A stretch of 64,000 nt of DNA from Sediminihabitans luteus (GTDB lineage: Bacteria > Actinomycetota > Actinomycetes > Actinomycetales > Cellulomonadaceae): contig NZ_PGFE01000001.1 in NCBI RefSeq assembly GCF_002797595.1, positions 806,001 through 870,000 of the forward strand. The letters run 5' to 3'. Position numbers and translations under genes: made by a program. Below are positions 32,446-42,902 of this stretch, in pieces (position 1 is the stretch's first letter; the number at the start of each line of letters is the position of its first letter). The notes beneath the pieces are model-generated. The model was not told where the DNA came from, searched no databases, and was given only the letters and a program-made list of their open reading frames with translations.

Positions 32446-32810
32446 GGCTCGGCCCGCGCGACGGCCTCGGCGCTCGCCGTGAGCGGCACGGCGGAGAGCC
32501 ACCCGACGACCGGCGCCTCGACACGCACGGTGACCCAGTCCCCGTCGCTGCGCGTGCTCGACGTCGCCCCGGCCCCTGCGACGCGCGCCACGACGTCGTG
32601 CTGCACCGCGGCGTCCTCGCCGAGGGCGACCGACCGTGCGGCGGCACGCGCGGCATCGGCGCACCGCATCTGCGCGGTCGCCGCCGCCACGAGCATGAGC
32701 ACCGCGGCGAGCACGACCACCACGACGGGCAGGCCGAGGGCGAGCTCGGCGGTCACCGCCCCGCGGTCTCGCGAGTCTCCGGGGCCCTGCGGGTGCACGG
32801 TCGGTCGCAC
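32442..32810 (-). CDS. TadE-family pilus assembly protein
   Basis: 122 residues. A positively charged N-terminus is followed by the pilin-like segment RGAVTAELALGLPVVVVVLA, in which the glutamate and the flanking hydrophobic stretch resemble a prepilin processing site. A short exported domain follows. It is probably a minor pseudopilin of the Flp/Tad type IVb machinery. The start lies 3 bp from the upstream pilin stop and its own stop overlaps the next gene. Confidence 0.88.
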   Translation of the reverse strand: MRPTVHPQGPGDSRDRGAVTAELALGLPVVVVVLAAVLMLVAAATAQMRCADAARAAARSVALGEDAAVQHDVVARVAGAGATSSTRSDGDWVTVRVEAPVVGWLSAVPLTASAEAVARAEP

Positions 32811-32813
32811 CGG

Positions 32814-33056
32814 TCAGCCGATCGACAGTGCGCTGCGCACGATGCCGAGGAGCAGCCCGCGCACCTCGTTGCTCTTGAGCACCACGATGAGCAGCCCGGC
32901 GAACCCGACGGCTGCGACCGTCGCGACCGCGTACTCCGCGGTCGCCATCCCCTGCTCGGCCGCACCCGCGAGCCGGCGCCACCGCCGTGCGACCTCGCCG
33001 CGCAGTCGTGCCGTGCGATCCCCCGTGATGCTCCTGGTCGTCGTCCGCCCCTGCAT
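32814..33056 (-). CDS. DUF4244 Flp-like pilin
   Basis: 80 residues. A basic N-terminus is followed by AEQGMATAEYAVATVAAVGFAGLLIVVL, with the E-Y pair after the cleavage-site glycine as in Flp pilins; the rest is a short amphipathic tail. It is likely the major structural pilin of the Tad system. ATG 33056 has a GGAGG ribosome-binding site, so it may be translated more strongly than its overlapping neighbours, as expected for a major subunit. Confidence 0.88.
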   Translation of the reverse strand: MQGRTTTRSITGDRTARLRGEVARRWRRLAGAAEQGMATAEYAVATVAAVGFAGLLIVVLKSNEVRGLLLGIVRSALSIG

Positions 33057-33391
33057 GTCGTCCTCCGTCCTTCGGCGCCGTGCGCCGAGTTCGTTCGGCA
33101 CGCCTCCTGCGTGCCGTGCTCCGAGGGTGCCCGGGTCGGGACCACGCGCGCCGGTGCTCGCGGGGCACCGGTGGACGACTCCCCGCGCGGGCCGCTTGTG
33201 GACGACCGTCGCGGGACCGACCGCCCCGCCGCGTTCCCGAGTCGTCCGAGAACGCCACGTCGTACGAAACGCCGGGCCGTCCGAGAACGCCGAGCTGCTG
33301 GAGGACGCCACGTCGCGCGGGAGCGCCGCGGAGCGCTGGTCCTGCCGCGTCGGGCCAAGCGGTCAGCCGACGAGCGCGGTCCGGAGCGCGG
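33057..33391. other. Gene-free gap between tadC and the pilin gene, with short duplications
   Basis: 335 bp between the tadC stop and the pilin start. No convincing reading frame, hairpin terminator or tRNA is seen. It holds two copies of CGTCCGAGAACGCC (33243-33256 and 33278-33291) and the downstream copy of the tadC 3'-end duplication. A pilin promoter probably lies here, but I cannot point to a clear -35/-10 pair. Confidence 0.5.
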
Positions 33392-33404
33392 TCAGCCGAC
33401 GAGC
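33359..33404. repeat. 17-bp duplication of the tadC stop region, 29 bp apart
   Basis: GCGGTCAGCCGACGAGC occurs at 33359-33375 and 33388-33404. The second copy contains the tadC stop codon (33392-33394), so the end of the gene has been copied just downstream. Confidence 0.85.
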
Positions 33405-33952
33405 CCGATGCCGAGCGCGACGAGCACCGGCACGAGCCCGACGAGCACGAACGCGGGCAGGAAGCACGCCCCGAGGGGCAGCACCAGATGCACGCCGAGC
33501 CGTCCCGCCGCCGTCCTCGCTCGTGCGGCGGCGGCCTGCCGCGACTGCTCGGCTGCGACGCGCAGCGCCTCGGCGGGCGACGCCCCGGCCTCCCAGGTGG
33601 GCCGCAGCGCGGCGGCGAGCACCTCGAGCCGGGGCGGCGCGCCGGCCCACGCCTCGTCCCAGGGCGATCCGAGCACGAGCGCGTCCGCGGCCCGTGCGAG
33701 GGCAGCACCGTCGGCGGTGCTCACCCCGAGCGCCCCGCCGACCGCGGCGAGCGCACGCGGGACGCCCGCGCCCGCGCGGATCGCGGCCCCCACGAGCTCG
33801 AGCAGCACGGGGACGGGCACGCGCGGGCCCTGCGCCGTCCTCGTGACGCCGAGCGCCCGGACGCGCCTCGACGCCTGTCGCCCCGACGCCCCCGCGAGCA
33901 GCGCGACCACCATCGACGGGGCCAGGACCGCTGCGGTCACGACCCCCGTCAC
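33392..33952 (-). CDS. TadC-like type II/IV secretion system F-domain protein
   Basis: 186 residues. A membrane protein with an N-terminal helix (VVTAAVLAPSMVVALLAG), a cytoplasmic helical domain typical of T2SSF (VPVLLELVGAAIRAGAGVPR) and two C-terminal transmembrane helices. It pairs with the TadB-like protein to form the inner-membrane platform on which the TadA ATPase acts. GTG 33952 overlaps the tadB stop. It is shorter than classical TadC, as is usual in actinobacterial clusters. Confidence 0.85.
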   Translation of the reverse strand: MTGVVTAAVLAPSMVVALLAGASGRQASRRVRALGVTRTAQGPRVPVPVLLELVGAAIRAGAGVPRALAAVGGALGVSTADGAALARAADALVLGSPWDEAWAGAPPRLEVLAAALRPTWEAGASPAEALRVAAEQSRQAAAARARTAAGRLGVHLVLPLGACFLPAFVLVGLVPVLVALGIGLVG

Positions 33953-34617
33953 GCGGGCGCTCCGTCCCGGCGCGCCCGGTCGACGAGCCGGGCGGTCCAG
34001 GCGCGCCCGGCGCACAGCAGCACGATCCCGCCGAGCAGGCATCCCGTCCCGATCCCGCCGTCGAGCAGGGTCGTCGGGTCGGCTCCGAGCACTGCGCCGA
34101 GCAGGATCCCGACGAGCGGGAGCCAGGTCAGCACCGTGACCGTCGCGCGCGGTCCCGCGAGCGCCGCCTCGCGGTCGTCGTGCGCCCGCGCGTCGGCGGC
34201 GAGGGCCGCGCCGACGGCGTCGAGCACGCCGCCGAGCGGTGCGCCGGTCTCGCCCGAGACCCGGCAGGCGGCGACGACGGCCGCCGCCTGCCGGGACTCG
34301 CGGGGTCCGCCGTCGGTGCGCAGGCACCGGTCGAGTGCGTGCGCGTCGGGCACCCCGTACGCGTCGACCGGGACGCCGAGCGCGGACTGCCAGGCGTCGG
34401 CGGGTCGGCCGCCCGCGCGCACGAGCGACGCGACGTGCGCGAGGGCGCTCGCGGCGTCGGGCGTACCGCGGCGGCGCGAGCGCCGGACGCCGCGCCAGCG
34501 CACCGCGCTCCTGTCGACGCGCGCGAGCCGGCGCACCCGTCGGTCACGCTCGGCGCGACGCGACGTGCCGAGCACCGCGAGGAGCAGGAGCGTGAGCGGG
34601 AGGTACGTCCCGGTCAT
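33949..34617 (-). CDS. TadB-like type II/IV secretion system F-domain protein
   Basis: 222 residues. N-terminal transmembrane helix, arginine-rich cytoplasmic segment, T2SSF-like helical domain (SLVRAGGRPADAWQSAL ... VSGETGAPLGGVLDAVGAAL) and two C-terminal helices. It forms the platform with the TadC-like protein. ATG 34617 overlaps the tadA stop as ATGA. Confidence 0.85.
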   Translation of the reverse strand: MTGTYLPLTLLLLAVLGTSRRAERDRRVRRLARVDRSAVRWRGVRRSRRRGTPDAASALAHVASLVRAGGRPADAWQSALGVPVDAYGVPDAHALDRCLRTDGGPRESRQAAAVVAACRVSGETGAPLGGVLDAVGAALAADARAHDDREAALAGPRATVTVLTWLPLVGILLGAVLGADPTTLLDGGIGTGCLLGGIVLLCAGRAWTARLVDRARRDGAPA

Positions 34618-35771
34618 CGGGCGGCCCACCGGGTGACGAACGCGGGCCAGGCGGGTGCGGTGCAGGGCGCGTCGACGCCGTCCCAGGTCGCGACGGGGAC
34701 GACGCGCAGCCCGTCGCCGTCGCGCTCGACGCACGCGATCTCGGCGACGAACCGCCGTCCGCCGACCCGGCGCACGTGCAGCACGGCGTCGAGCGCACCG
34801 ACCGCCTGGGCGGCGACTGCCGCGCGGCTCATGCCGGCGAGGGCGCCGAGCGCCTCGAGGCGCGCGGGCACGTGCCCGGCGGTGTTGGCGTGGATCGTCG
34901 CGAGGCCGCCGTCGTGGCCCGTGTTCATCGCCATGAGCACCTCGCGCACCTCGGCGCCGCGGCACTCGCCGAGCACGATCCGGTCGGGGCGCATGCGGAG
35001 CGCGGCCCGCACGAGCGCGTCGAGACCCACCGCTCCGGCACCCTCGACGTTGGCTCGACGCGCGGTGAGCGGCACGACGTGCGGGTGCGCGGGGACGAGC
35101 TCGCGGGCCTCCTCGACGCACACGACCCGCTCGTTCGTGGGGACCGCGGCGAGCAGTGCCGCGAGCAGCGTGGTCTTGCCCGTGCCGGTGCCGCCCGAGA
35201 CGAGCACGTTGGCGCGGCGCAGCACGAGGCCGCGCACGAGCGGTTCCCAGGCGGTGGGCACCGAGCCGCCGCGCACGAGCGCGTCGAGCGTGAAGGCCCG
35301 GGTGCGCAGCACGCGCAGCGAGATCACGGCGCCCTCGGCGCACAGCGGGGCGACGACGGCGTGGAGCCGGGTCCCGTCCGGGAGTCTCGCGTCGACGGTC
35401 GGCGCGGCGTCGTCGAGGCGTTGGCCCCCGGCCGCGGCGAGCCGCACTGCGAGGGCGCGCACCGCGGCGGCGTCGGCGAACCGGACCCCGACGCGCTCGA
35501 CGCCGCGACCGCGGTCGATCCAGACGTCGTCGGGTCCGTTGACGAGCACGTCGGTCACGCCGTCGACCTCGAGCAGGGCCTGCAGCGGTCCGGCCCCGAA
35601 GATGTCGGCGTGCGCGCGTCGTGCGAGCGCGTCGGCCGCGGTGCTGCCGAGCAGGCGACCGGCGCCCTCGACGGAACGGCGCACCGCCTCGCCGCGTTCG
35701 CGCGGACCCGTGCCGGGCCGCAGCAGGTCGCGTCGCACGTGAGCGACGACGTCGTGCGCGTCGTCGCTCAC
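34614..35771 (-). CDS. tadA: TadA/CpaF-family secretion ATPase
   Basis: 385 residues. It is a hexameric ATPase that powers assembly and secretion of Flp pili. Walker A VSGGTGTGKTTLLAAL, an aspartate-box-like CVEEARELVP, Walker B/His-box segments RIVLGECRGAEV and GGLATIHANTAGHVPARLEAL are all present, as is the N-terminal ring domain with DIFGAGPLQALLEVDGVTDV. GTG 35771 overlaps the cpaE-like stop. It fits the 'helicase/secretion neighbourhood ATPase' family. Confidence 0.94.
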   Translation of the reverse strand: MSDDAHDVVAHVRRDLLRPGTGPRERGEAVRRSVEGAGRLLGSTAADALARRAHADIFGAGPLQALLEVDGVTDVLVNGPDDVWIDRGRGVERVGVRFADAAAVRALAVRLAAAGGQRLDDAAPTVDARLPDGTRLHAVVAPLCAEGAVISLRVLRTRAFTLDALVRGGSVPTAWEPLVRGLVLRRANVLVSGGTGTGKTTLLAALLAAVPTNERVVCVEEARELVPAHPHVVPLTARRANVEGAGAVGLDALVRAALRMRPDRIVLGECRGAEVREVLMAMNTGHDGGLATIHANTAGHVPARLEALGALAGMSRAAVAAQAVGALDAVLHVRRVGGRRFVAEIACVERDGDGLRVVPVATWDGVDAPCTAPAWPAFVTRWAAR

Positions 35772-36559
35772 CACGGCGTGGGTGCCAGCCGGGCGGGACC
35801 GTCGAGGCCGAGTCGCGCGCCGACGGGTCCGGTCCCGAGCGCGTGGGCGAGCCGGCCGAGGGTCGAGCGGCGCCCGAGCGCGGGCGCCGCGGCGGCGTTC
35901 CTGCCGAGGCGACGGTCGTCGGGGACGGCGCACAGGGTCGGGACCTGCAGGACGTCCTCCACCTCGACCGGGTGGACCCCGCCCCGGACGCCCCGCACCA
36001 CGGTCCCCGCGACCCCGGCCCCGGCGTCCGACAGCGTGGCGAGGGCCGCGATGGCCCCGGCCACGCCGCGCAGGTCGGCGGGGACGACGAGCACGACGGC
36101 GCTGCACCGGGCGAGGACGTCGGACGGCGCGGCGCCACGTCCCGCGTCGAGAACGGTGACGTCGTGGGCGCGCGCGAGCGCGCGCAGGACGTCGACGAGC
36201 ACCTCGGCGTCGAGCCGACGGGGGCGGTGCCGGTCGGCGCTGAGCACCGGTGTGCCGCGCCACCGCGGCAGTGCCGCGGCGAGCTCGGCGCCGGAGATCT
36301 CCCCGCGCACGTCCCCGAGCTCAGGCCAGCGGGCGCCGGGCTCGTCCTCGATCCCGACGTGCACGTCGACGCCTCCCCCGCCGCCGTCGAGGTCCACGAG
36401 GACGCCCGCGTGGCCCGCACGGCGCACGGCGTGGGCGACGGCGGTCGCGACGGTCGTGGCGCCGGCTCCCCCGCACGCGCCGACGACCGCGACGGCGCGG
36501 CCCGGTGGCGGCGCCGCGCCCGCGGCTGCTGCGAGTGGTTGGTCGATGGTGGTCGGCAT
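35768..36559 (-). CDS. CpaE/Ssd-like MinD-superfamily protein
   Basis: 263 residues, first gene of the Tad operon. ParA/MinD-type fold with VVGACGGAGATTVATAVAHA in place of the deviant Walker A; both lysines of the usual KGGxGKT are missing, so ATP hydrolysis is doubtful. The switch region has VLDAGRGA and VVLVVPADLRGV. The mycobacterial counterpart Ssd (Rv3660c) affects septum placement; a role in localising the Tad machinery is inferred. ATG 36559 lies in a short palindrome, CGGCATGCCG. Confidence 0.88.
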   Translation of the reverse strand: MPTTIDQPLAAAAGAAPPPGRAVAVVGACGGAGATTVATAVAHAVRRAGHAGVLVDLDGGGGGVDVHVGIEDEPGARWPELGDVRGEISGAELAAALPRWRGTPVLSADRHRPRRLDAEVLVDVLRALARAHDVTVLDAGRGAAPSDVLARCSAVVLVVPADLRGVAGAIAALATLSDAGAGVAGTVVRGVRGGVHPVEVEDVLQVPTLCAVPDDRRLGRNAAAAPALGRRSTLGRLAHALGTGPVGARLGLDGPARLAPTPW

Positions 36560-36754
36560 GCCGACACGATCGAGGGGCCGGCGCGTCGCCCGCGACCTCG
36601 GTGCGGGCGTCTGGGGACAATGCCTTCCTGTGGACGACCGTCGTGCCGCTGATCCCCTGGACGGCACCCCCGTGCGGAACCCGACAGGCAGGCTGCACGA
36701 ACGTGCAGTGCCTCGACAAGGACGTGCGACCTGTCGCTGGCTAGGCTCGGCGGC

Positions 36755-37603
36755 GTGACCGAGCACGCGGCGACGACGCCCCCGCCCACCGCCCCCGGGA
36801 CTCCCGGGGGTCGCGTCGCGGCGTTCTTCGACCTCGACAAGACGATCATCGCGACGTCGTCCGCGGCGGCCTTCTCCCGCCCGTTCCTGCGCGGCGGGCT
36901 GCTCTCGCGCGGCGACGCGCTGCGCAGCGCGTACACGCACTTCCTGTTCATGCTCGGCAGCGCCGACGCCGACCAGACCGAGCGCATGCGCGCGATGCTC
37001 TCGACCATGGTCACGGGCTGGGACGTCGCGACGGTCTCGCGGATCGTCGCCGAGACCCTGCACGAGCACATCGACCCGGTCGTCTACGCCGAGGCCGTCG
37101 CCCTCATCGAGAAGCATCACGCGCAGGGCCACGACGTGGTCGTGGTCTCCGCCTCGGGCGCCGAGCTCGTCGACCCGATCGCGGCCGTCCTCGGCGCCGA
37201 CCACGCGATCGCGACCCGGATGACCGTGGCGGACGGCGCGTACACCGGCGAGATCGAGTTCTACGCCTACGGCCCGTACAAGGCCGAGGCGATCGAGCGG
37301 CTCGCGGCGGCCGAGGGGTACGACCTCGCGGCGTCGTACGCGTACTCCGACTCGGTGACCGACGCCCCCATGCTCGCGATCGTGGGCCACCCGGCGGTGG
37401 TCAACCCGGACCGCGGCCTGCGACGCGTCGCGGACGAGAACGGCTGGGAGGTGCTGCGGTTCGTGCGGCCCGTGCGCCTGCGCCCGGTCGTGCGCCCCGT
37501 GCCGACCGCGATCGTCGTGGGCACGGCCGTCGCGGCGGTCGCTGGGGTGCTGGTCTGGCGAGCGGTCCGCCGACGGTCAGCGCGCGGGCAGCTCGACGGC
37601 TAG
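36755..37603 (+). CDS. HAD-IB family phosphatase with C-terminal membrane anchor
   Basis: 282 residues. Catalytic motif FFDLDKTII (the DxDxT variant of SerB-like enzymes), motif II VVSASGAELVDP, and motif III YAYSDSVTDAPML. A transmembrane helix near 248-268 anchors the C-terminus. A homologue (Rv3661) sits divergent to cpaE-like genes in mycobacteria as well. The substrate is unknown, with phosphoserine- or phospholipid-like esters the usual guess. TAGGCT (36742-36747) 7 bp before GTG 36755 indicates a leaderless mRNA. Its 3' end overlaps the convergent TetR gene by 27 bp. Confidence 0.92.
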   Translation: MTEHAATTPPPTAPGTPGGRVAAFFDLDKTIIATSSAAAFSRPFLRGGLLSRGDALRSAYTHFLFMLGSADADQTERMRAMLSTMVTGWDVATVSRIVAETLHEHIDPVVYAEAVALIEKHHAQGHDVVVVSASGAELVDPIAAVLGADHAIATRMTVADGAYTGEIEFYAYGPYKAEAIERLAAAEGYDLAASYAYSDSVTDAPMLAIVGHPAVVNPDRGLRRVADENGWEVLRFVRPVRLRPVVRPVPTAIVVGTAVAAVAGVLVWRAVRRRSARGQLDG

Positions 37604-38314
37604 CCCTGCACCGAGCGCCATCGTCTGCACGGTGACGTCGAACAGCCGCGACGGATCGGTCGTCACGTCCGCGTAGTGGCCCGCCAGCTCCGTGGTGACC
37701 GCCCCGACCAGCCCTGCGTAGAGCGCGACCGACCGCGCCGCCGCGTCCGCGACGTGCGGCGGCGCGGACTGCCCCGCGGGCACGCCCGCGACCTCGAGGA
37801 CGACGGGGCGAAGCAGGTCACGGGTCTCGGGTGACGTAGCGCGCGGCGTCAGCTCGTCCCGGGCGAGCGCCTCCCCGAGCACCGAGGCGATGACGCGCCA
37901 GAGCCGGAGCGCCGGGGCGACGGTGTCCTGCGGTGCGTCGTACCCGCGCACGGGGGTGCCGTAGACCAGGTCGAAGCTCGCCCGGTTCTCGAGCGCCCAC
38001 GACCGGTACGAACGAGCGACGGCGAGCCAGACCGGGCCCGGGCCGGCCCCGGCGGCCCGAGCGTCCGCGGCCGACGCCTCGGCGACGTCGCCGACCGCGT
38101 CGTAGGCGTCGATCACGAGCGCGGTCAGGAGCGCGTCACGTGACGGGAAGTACCGGTACATCGCCGACGACGCCATGCCGAGGTCCCGCGCGATCGATCG
38201 CAGCGAGAGGTCGGCGGCGCCGTCGGCGGCGAGCTTCGTGCGCGCGGCGGCGAGGATCTCGCCCACGAGCTGCGCGCGAGCACGCTCCCTGACCCCGGCG
38301 GCTCTCGTCGGCAC
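37577..38314 (-). CDS. TetR-family repressor
   Basis: 245 residues. HTH with LSLRSIARDLGMASSAMYRYFPS at about 40-62, then a C-terminal domain of the type found with WHG/TetR_C_13 regulators. It is divergent from an NAD-dependent epimerase gene, and the shared region carries two identical 15-bp operator-like sites. I infer autoregulation and control of the epimerase. The ligand is unknown. Confidence 0.9.
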   Translation of the reverse strand: MPTRAAGVRERARAQLVGEILAAARTKLAADGAADLSLRSIARDLGMASSAMYRYFPSRDALLTALVIDAYDAVGDVAEASAADARAAGAGPGPVWLAVARSYRSWALENRASFDLVYGTPVRGYDAPQDTVAPALRLWRVIASVLGEALARDELTPRATSPETRDLLRPVVLEVAGVPAGQSAPPHVADAAARSVALYAGLVGAVTTELAGHYADVTTDPSRLFDVTVQTMALGAGLAVELPAR

Positions 38315-38375
38315 GGCTCTCTCCCTCGACGGTCGACGGCCTTCCCCGGTGCGGGACGACCTCTGCCGACCCTAG

Positions 38376-38450
38376 ACGAGAGCAGTGCTCTTGACGCTCC
38401 ACCAGCGTTGTGTGAGCATTGATCTTTAACGAGAGCAGTGCTCACACAAC
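38376..38450. promoter_or_regulatory. Paired TetR operators between the TetR and epimerase genes
   Basis: The 15-mer ACGAGAGCAGTGCTC occurs at 38376-38390 and 38429-38443, each containing the palindrome GAGCA-G-TGCTC. The second copy also forms the right side of a larger inverted repeat, GTTGTGTGAGCA (38407-38418) with its exact complement at 38439-38450. The region is less G+C-rich and includes TTGACG just after the first site. Confidence 0.8.
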
Positions 38451-38506
38451 GGCTCGTCCGCCGAACACCTCGGCACCTCCTCGACCGTCACCACCGGGAG
38501 AACCCC

Positions 38507-39460
38507 ATGAACCAGCGCGACCTCGTCCTCGGCAAGGGCCCGCTCGGCAGCGCGATCGTCGACCACCTCCTCGAGCACGGCCGGACCGTCACGGTCGTCA
38601 GCCGCACCGGACCGTCAGGGCCTCCCCGTCGAGGGGTCGAGCACCTCGCGATCGACGTGCGCGACCACACCGCGCTCGTCGCAGCCGCGCACGGGGTCGA
38701 CGCGATCTACCACTCCGCCGCCCCGGCGTACGGCCGCTGGGCGCACGAGCTGCCGGCCCTCAACCGGGCCGCGATCGGCGCGGCGCGCGAGTCCGGCGCC
38801 GTCCTGTGCGCCGTCGGGAACCTCTACGGTTACGGCCCCGGGTCGAGCCCGATGCGCGAGACGACGCCTGAGCGCGCGACCGACGCGAAAGGTCGCCTGC
38901 GCATCCGCCTGAGCCGGGAGATGCGCGCGGCCCACGACCGCGGGGAGATCCGCGCGGTCGAGGTTCGCGGCTCGGACTACGTAGGGCCCCGCGCCGGCCA
39001 CCAGGCGCACGCGGGCGAGCGGATGCTCGGCCCGCTGCGCGAGGGCAGACCCCTGCGCCCGATCGGGTCGGCCGACCAGCCCCACACCTGGACGTACCTG
39101 CCCGACTTCGCCGCGACGCTCGTGACCGCCGCGACGACCAGGTCGGCATGGGGGAAGGTCTGGCACGCCCCCTCGCCCGACCCACTGACGTTCCGCGACC
39201 TCGCGACGCGCATCGCCACGGCGCTGGGCGCTCGCGAGCCGAGGTTCGCGGTGCTCGGCACGCGCGCGATGGGGCTCGTCGGCGTCTTCTCCCCCGCCGT
39301 CCGTGAGCTGCGCCCCCTCGCGTACCAGTTCGACGCGCCCTTCGTGATGGACTCGGGCTCGACGCAGGCCGCGCTCGGCGTGACGCCGACCTCGTGGGAC
39401 CGGATCGTGACCGCGGTCGTCGCCGCCGAGCGCCTCGGGCACGAGCGCCCGCGACCCTAG
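38507..39460 (+). CDS. NAD-dependent epimerase/dehydratase-like Rossmann protein
   Basis: 317 residues. N-terminal nucleotide-binding motif VLGKGPLGSAIVDHLLEHGR (a variant of GxxGxxG), then an extended-SDR-like body with AVGNLYGYGP and DYVGPRAG. The catalytic YxxxK is not clear; the tyrosine in NLYGYG may be its equivalent. The substrate is unknown. ATG 38507 follows GGGAG. Expression is probably controlled by the divergent TetR. Its TAG overlaps the stop of the convergent gene on CTAG. Confidence 0.82.
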   Translation: MNQRDLVLGKGPLGSAIVDHLLEHGRTVTVVSRTGPSGPPRRGVEHLAIDVRDHTALVAAAHGVDAIYHSAAPAYGRWAHELPALNRAAIGAARESGAVLCAVGNLYGYGPGSSPMRETTPERATDAKGRLRIRLSREMRAAHDRGEIRAVEVRGSDYVGPRAGHQAHAGERMLGPLREGRPLRPIGSADQPHTWTYLPDFAATLVTAATTRSAWGKVWHAPSPDPLTFRDLATRIATALGAREPRFAVLGTRAMGLVGVFSPAVRELRPLAYQFDAPFVMDSGSTQAALGVTPTSWDRIVTAVVAAERLGHERPRP

Positions 39461-40524
39461 AACGGCGCCCGAGCGTACTGCGGCTGCCACGGCACGGCGT
39501 CGGCGACCCCGAGCTCCGCCGCGGCGCGCAGCGGCCACATCGGGTCGCGCAGACCCTCCCGACCGATCATGACCGCGTCGGCGGCCCCCGCGACGAGCGT
39601 CTGCTCGGCCTGCTGCGCCGAGGTGATGAGCCCGACCGCGCTCACGGGCAGCCCCGAGACCTCGCGCACCGTGCGCGCCGCGGGCACCTGGTACCCGGGC
39701 GCGACGGGGATCGTCGCGGGCGCGTTGCCACCGGTCGAGACGTCGACGAGGTCGACCCCGTGGTCGGCCAGCACGCGCGAGACCTCGGCGACGTCGTCGA
39801 CCGTCAGGCCGCCGGAGACCCAGTCGGTCGCCGAGAGCCGCACGAGCAGCGGCTTGTCGTCGGGCCACGCGGCGCGGACGGCGCCCACGACCTCGACGAG
39901 AAGGCGTGACCTGTTCTCGAGCGACCCGCCGTACACGTCGTCGCGCGCGTTCGACAGCGGCGACAGGAACTGGTGGATCAGGTAGCCGTGCGCGGCGTGC
40001 ACCTCGACGACGTCGAACCCGGCCTCGTGCGAGCGACGCGCGGCCTGCGCGAACTGGCCGGGCACCGCCGCGATCTGGTCCGCGGTCATCTCGGCGGGCG
40101 TCGCGTACCCGGGGTAGGGCTCGGCGGACGGCGCGAGCGTGGCCCACCCGCCGTCGTCCGCGGGCACGGAGCCGCGCTGCTCGGACCACGGCCGGAAGGT
40201 CGAGGCCTTGCGGCCGGCGTGCGCGAGCTGGATGCCGATCTTCGCGCCGCGCGCCTGCACGAACTCGACGATCGGCGCCCAGGCGTCGCGCTGCGCGTCG
40301 TCCCAGATCCCGGCGTCCTGGGGGCTGATACGCCCCTCGGGGACGACGGCCGCGGCCTCGGTGAGGATCAGGCCGAAGCCGCCCGCGGCGCGCGCGCCGA
40401 GGTGCACGAGGTGCCAGGCGTCGGGCACGCCGTCGGTCGCGGAGTACTGGCACATGGGGGCGAGCCAGACACGGTTGTCGAACGTGGTGCCGCGCAGCGT
40501 CAGCGGCTCGAAGAGACGGGTCAC
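39457..40524 (-). CDS. Old Yellow Enzyme family NADH:flavin oxidoreductase (YqjM-like)
   Basis: 355 residues, TIM-barrel FMN enzyme that reduces activated C=C bonds with NAD(P)H. Motifs: [21 protein letters not shown] (the cysteine and Tyr of YqjM-type enzymes), [35 protein letters not shown] and [13 protein letters not shown]. Length and the N-terminal CQYSA mark the YqjM subgroup. The physiological substrate is unknown. It is divergent from acs and shares its 189-bp promoter region. Confidence 0.93.
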   Translation of the reverse strand: MTRLFEPLTLRGTTFDNRVWLAPMCQYSATDGVPDAWHLVHLGARAAGGFGLILTEAAAVVPEGRISPQDAGIWDDAQRDAWAPIVEFVQARGAKIGIQLAHAGRKASTFRPWSEQRGSVPADDGGWATLAPSAEPYPGYATPAEMTADQIAAVPGQFAQAARRSHEAGFDVVEVHAAHGYLIHQFLSPLSNARDDVYGGSLENRSRLLVEVVGAVRAAWPDDKPLLVRLSATDWVSGGLTVDDVAEVSRVLADHGVDLVDVSTGGNAPATIPVAPGYQVPAARTVREVSGLPVSAVGLITSAQQAEQTLVAGAADAVMIGREGLRDPMWPLRAAAELGVADAVPWQPQYARAPF

Positions 40525-40620
40525 GATGGAGCGAACCCCGCGGGGGCCGCCCCCATTCCACGGGGCGTGCGCGCGGCGCGCGACCGCTTTGTCAGCACTC
40601 CCGCCGAATCCTGGAAGCCA

Positions 40621-40651
40621 GTGACACCCGTCACCGGAACGGGTCTAGACT
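40621..40651 (+). promoter_or_regulatory. Crp-like site and -10 box upstream of acs
   Basis: GTGACACCCGTCAC (40621-40634) fits GTGA-N6-TCAC. TAGACT (40646-40651) is a good -10 box 11 bp later, so the site would cover the -35 region. acs genes are known Crp/GlxR targets in other actinobacteria. A ribosome-binding site GGAGG (40704-40708) and GTG 40714 follow. Confidence 0.6.
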
Positions 40652-40713
40652 CGCGCCCGTCGGGACGATCGGTCCCACGACCGCACCAGAGTCGATGCGC
40701 ACCGGAGGTCAGC

Positions 40714-42735
<2,022 letters not shown>

Positions 42736-42846
42736 CCCGCACGTCACCGGCCGCGGGTCCCCCGGCCGTGCCCCTCGGGGTGCGGCCAGGGGGCTCGCGG
42801 CCTTCGTGCGTGCCGACCCTGCGCGGTCCGCGCGCGCGACCTCCCA

Positions 42847-42902
42847 GGGCTACGCAGCGCCGCCTCTCAGGGCTACGCAGCGTCTCTCCGGGCTACGCAG
42901 CG
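42847..42902. repeat. Three copies of a 13-bp word covering the MFS gene stop
   Basis: GGGCTACGCAGCG occurs at 42847, 42870 and 42890. The last copy contains the TAG of the minus-strand MFS gene (42893-42895), so its final codons and stop appear copied twice downstream. Confidence 0.9.
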
